Below are positions 1 to 32,692 of a stretch of DNA of 32,692 nucleotides, piece by piece. The position numbers and the translations under genes were made by a program. The stretch is from Paulinella micropora (Eukaryota; Cercozoa; Imbricatea; Euglyphida): contig BJOX01000069.1 in the NCBI GenBank assembly GCA_009731375.1, positions 418,930 to 451,621 of the forward strand, in the 5' to 3' direction. Numbering within the stretch: the stretch's first letter is position 1; each line of letters starts with the position of its first letter. A model generated the notes under the pieces. It had not been told where the DNA came from. It worked only from the letters and a program-made list of their open reading frames with translations, and did no database searches.

Positions 1-283
1 CGTGGACCCAGCGGATACCAAATTGTTATGGGTGGGGTTTTGAGGTAGTTCTAGCAACCATGCTTGGTGTACGCACTTGCACATGCGGCAACGTTTTGCA
101 AGAGGTTGTTGGGACTGCGGAATAACCTCGGCTTAGTGTAGTCTTGCCCTCAGGAGCTCCATCGGTGGCCCCTATAATCAGTCGAGAGACTGACTAGGTG
201 GGGATGGAGCACCTCGAACAAGGGCATGGAGGCTCATGTCCGGAAACGGATCGTGCCATCAGCTGCATCAGTATGCCTTAGAG
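1..283. other. Unique-looking sequence, possible repeat-element end
   Basis: Non-microsatellite, about 50% GC, with no convincing reading frame. It ends at about 284 in a long (ATT)n run, the same layout as the other dispersed elements here, which end in simple repeats. It may be the 3' part of a plus-strand element. Family not recognised. Confidence 0.35.
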
Positions 284-344
284 GAAGTATATTATTATCA
301 TTATTATTATTGTTATTATTATTATTATTACTATTATTATTTAC

Positions 345-378
<34 letters not shown>

Positions 379-470
379 GTAATAATAATAATAATAACAA
401 TAATAATAATAATAATAACAAGAACAAGAACAAGAACAAGAACAAGAACAACAACATCAACAGCAGTAAG
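284..470. repeat. (ATT)n / (AAT)n and (AAGAAC)n microsatellites
   Basis: ATT units switch to AAT at about 343, then AAGAAC units at 419-448. In the gene sense this lies about 6-10 nt after the exon 41 donor. Palindromic AAT/ATT halves could fold. Confidence 0.9.
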
Positions 471-477
471 CATATAC

Positions 478-32351
<31,874 letters not shown>

Positions 32352-32379
32352 CTGTACATGGTCCACAACAAAGGAATGA

Positions 32380-32471
<92 letters not shown>
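32380..32471. repeat. (CTAT)n
   Basis: 92-bp array between exon 1 and the right-edge unique sequence. Strand as in 24292. Confidence 0.95.
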
Positions 32472-32473
<2 letters not shown>

Positions 32474-32692
32474 GCTCATGTCCACCCTTACGAAGATCCT
32501 TCGAGCCTCCTCGAAAAGAAGAGTCCAAAAGTGCACGTCCATCCGGACTATAAGTCACAACCCGGCATTGTCAACCCGGATTCCACCCACAGTGTTGACG
32601 CCGAGACATACTCTCATTTCGTCCAAGAAGTGCCCCGAAAGAACCAATCGAAAGAAGAAAGCACCTGATTTTGCCATCAACACCAAGCGTAT
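32472..32692 (+). other. Unique sequence at right edge with a short plus-strand open frame
   Basis: 32474-32668 is open on the plus strand (starts AHVHPYEDPSSLLEKKSPKV, ends KNQSKEEST then stop) but has no start of its own and begins exactly at the CTAT repeat. Not recognised. It may be a transposon end or an intron remnant. Confidence 0.35.

Overview
The window comes from a nuclear genome of a microbial eukaryote. It has short exons with canonical GT-AG introns, a non-LTR retrotransposon, SINE-like repeats, and very heavy microsatellite expansion (GATA, CATA, GGTA, GA, AAT, GAT, pentanucleotides). The lineage cannot be fixed from the sequence. The one large gene belongs to a protein family known, as I recall, from fungi, oomycetes, dinoflagellates and chromerids, so an alveolate or other alga-like protist is plausible. 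The uniformly GT donors argue mildly against a typical dinoflagellate.

Nearly the whole window is one gene, read on the minus strand from right to left. I could chain 41 exons from 32351 down to 478. All 40 introns are GT-AG and every junction keeps phase, giving 5779 coding nt, or 1926 codons plus one base, in a single open frame. Both ends run out of the window. The product is the middle-to-late part of a giant DUF3638/DUF3645-family protein, often auto-named ubiquitinyl hydrolase 1. Landmarks in order are: a PHVTLLNMDFYHAKLKPLLA segment (exons 1-2); a Rossmann-like LWLSTRFDYDP...[18 protein letters not shown] segment (exons 7-8); a charged, Lys-rich insert (exons 11-14); the DUF3645 core [20 protein letters not shown] (exon 19); a helicase-like C-lobe with FSGTPSDLLP, IHTTGMDI and QGAFRMRGFG (exons 21-26); a Thr/Ala/Lys insert (exon 28); a coiled coil (exons 30-31); and a canonical EF-hand (exon 41). 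The Walker A part of DUF3638 is expected to the right of the window.

Introns make up over 80% of the window. They hold microsatellites, a 5'-truncated and broken RLE-type LINE (15811-18704), a roughly 545-bp repeat that shares its 3' tail with that LINE (19988-20532 and two to three copies at 24392-25561), a tRNA-derived SINE (3132-3350), small inverted-repeat elements (30964-32226), and five N gaps of differing size plus a short one at 15316-15369. The most unusual property is that about 17 of the 41 exons have one to five truncated copies of their own edge, usually with the splice site, embedded in the adjacent microsatellite intron. I see no second protein-coding gene with good support, no tRNA or rRNA gene, and no CRISPR.
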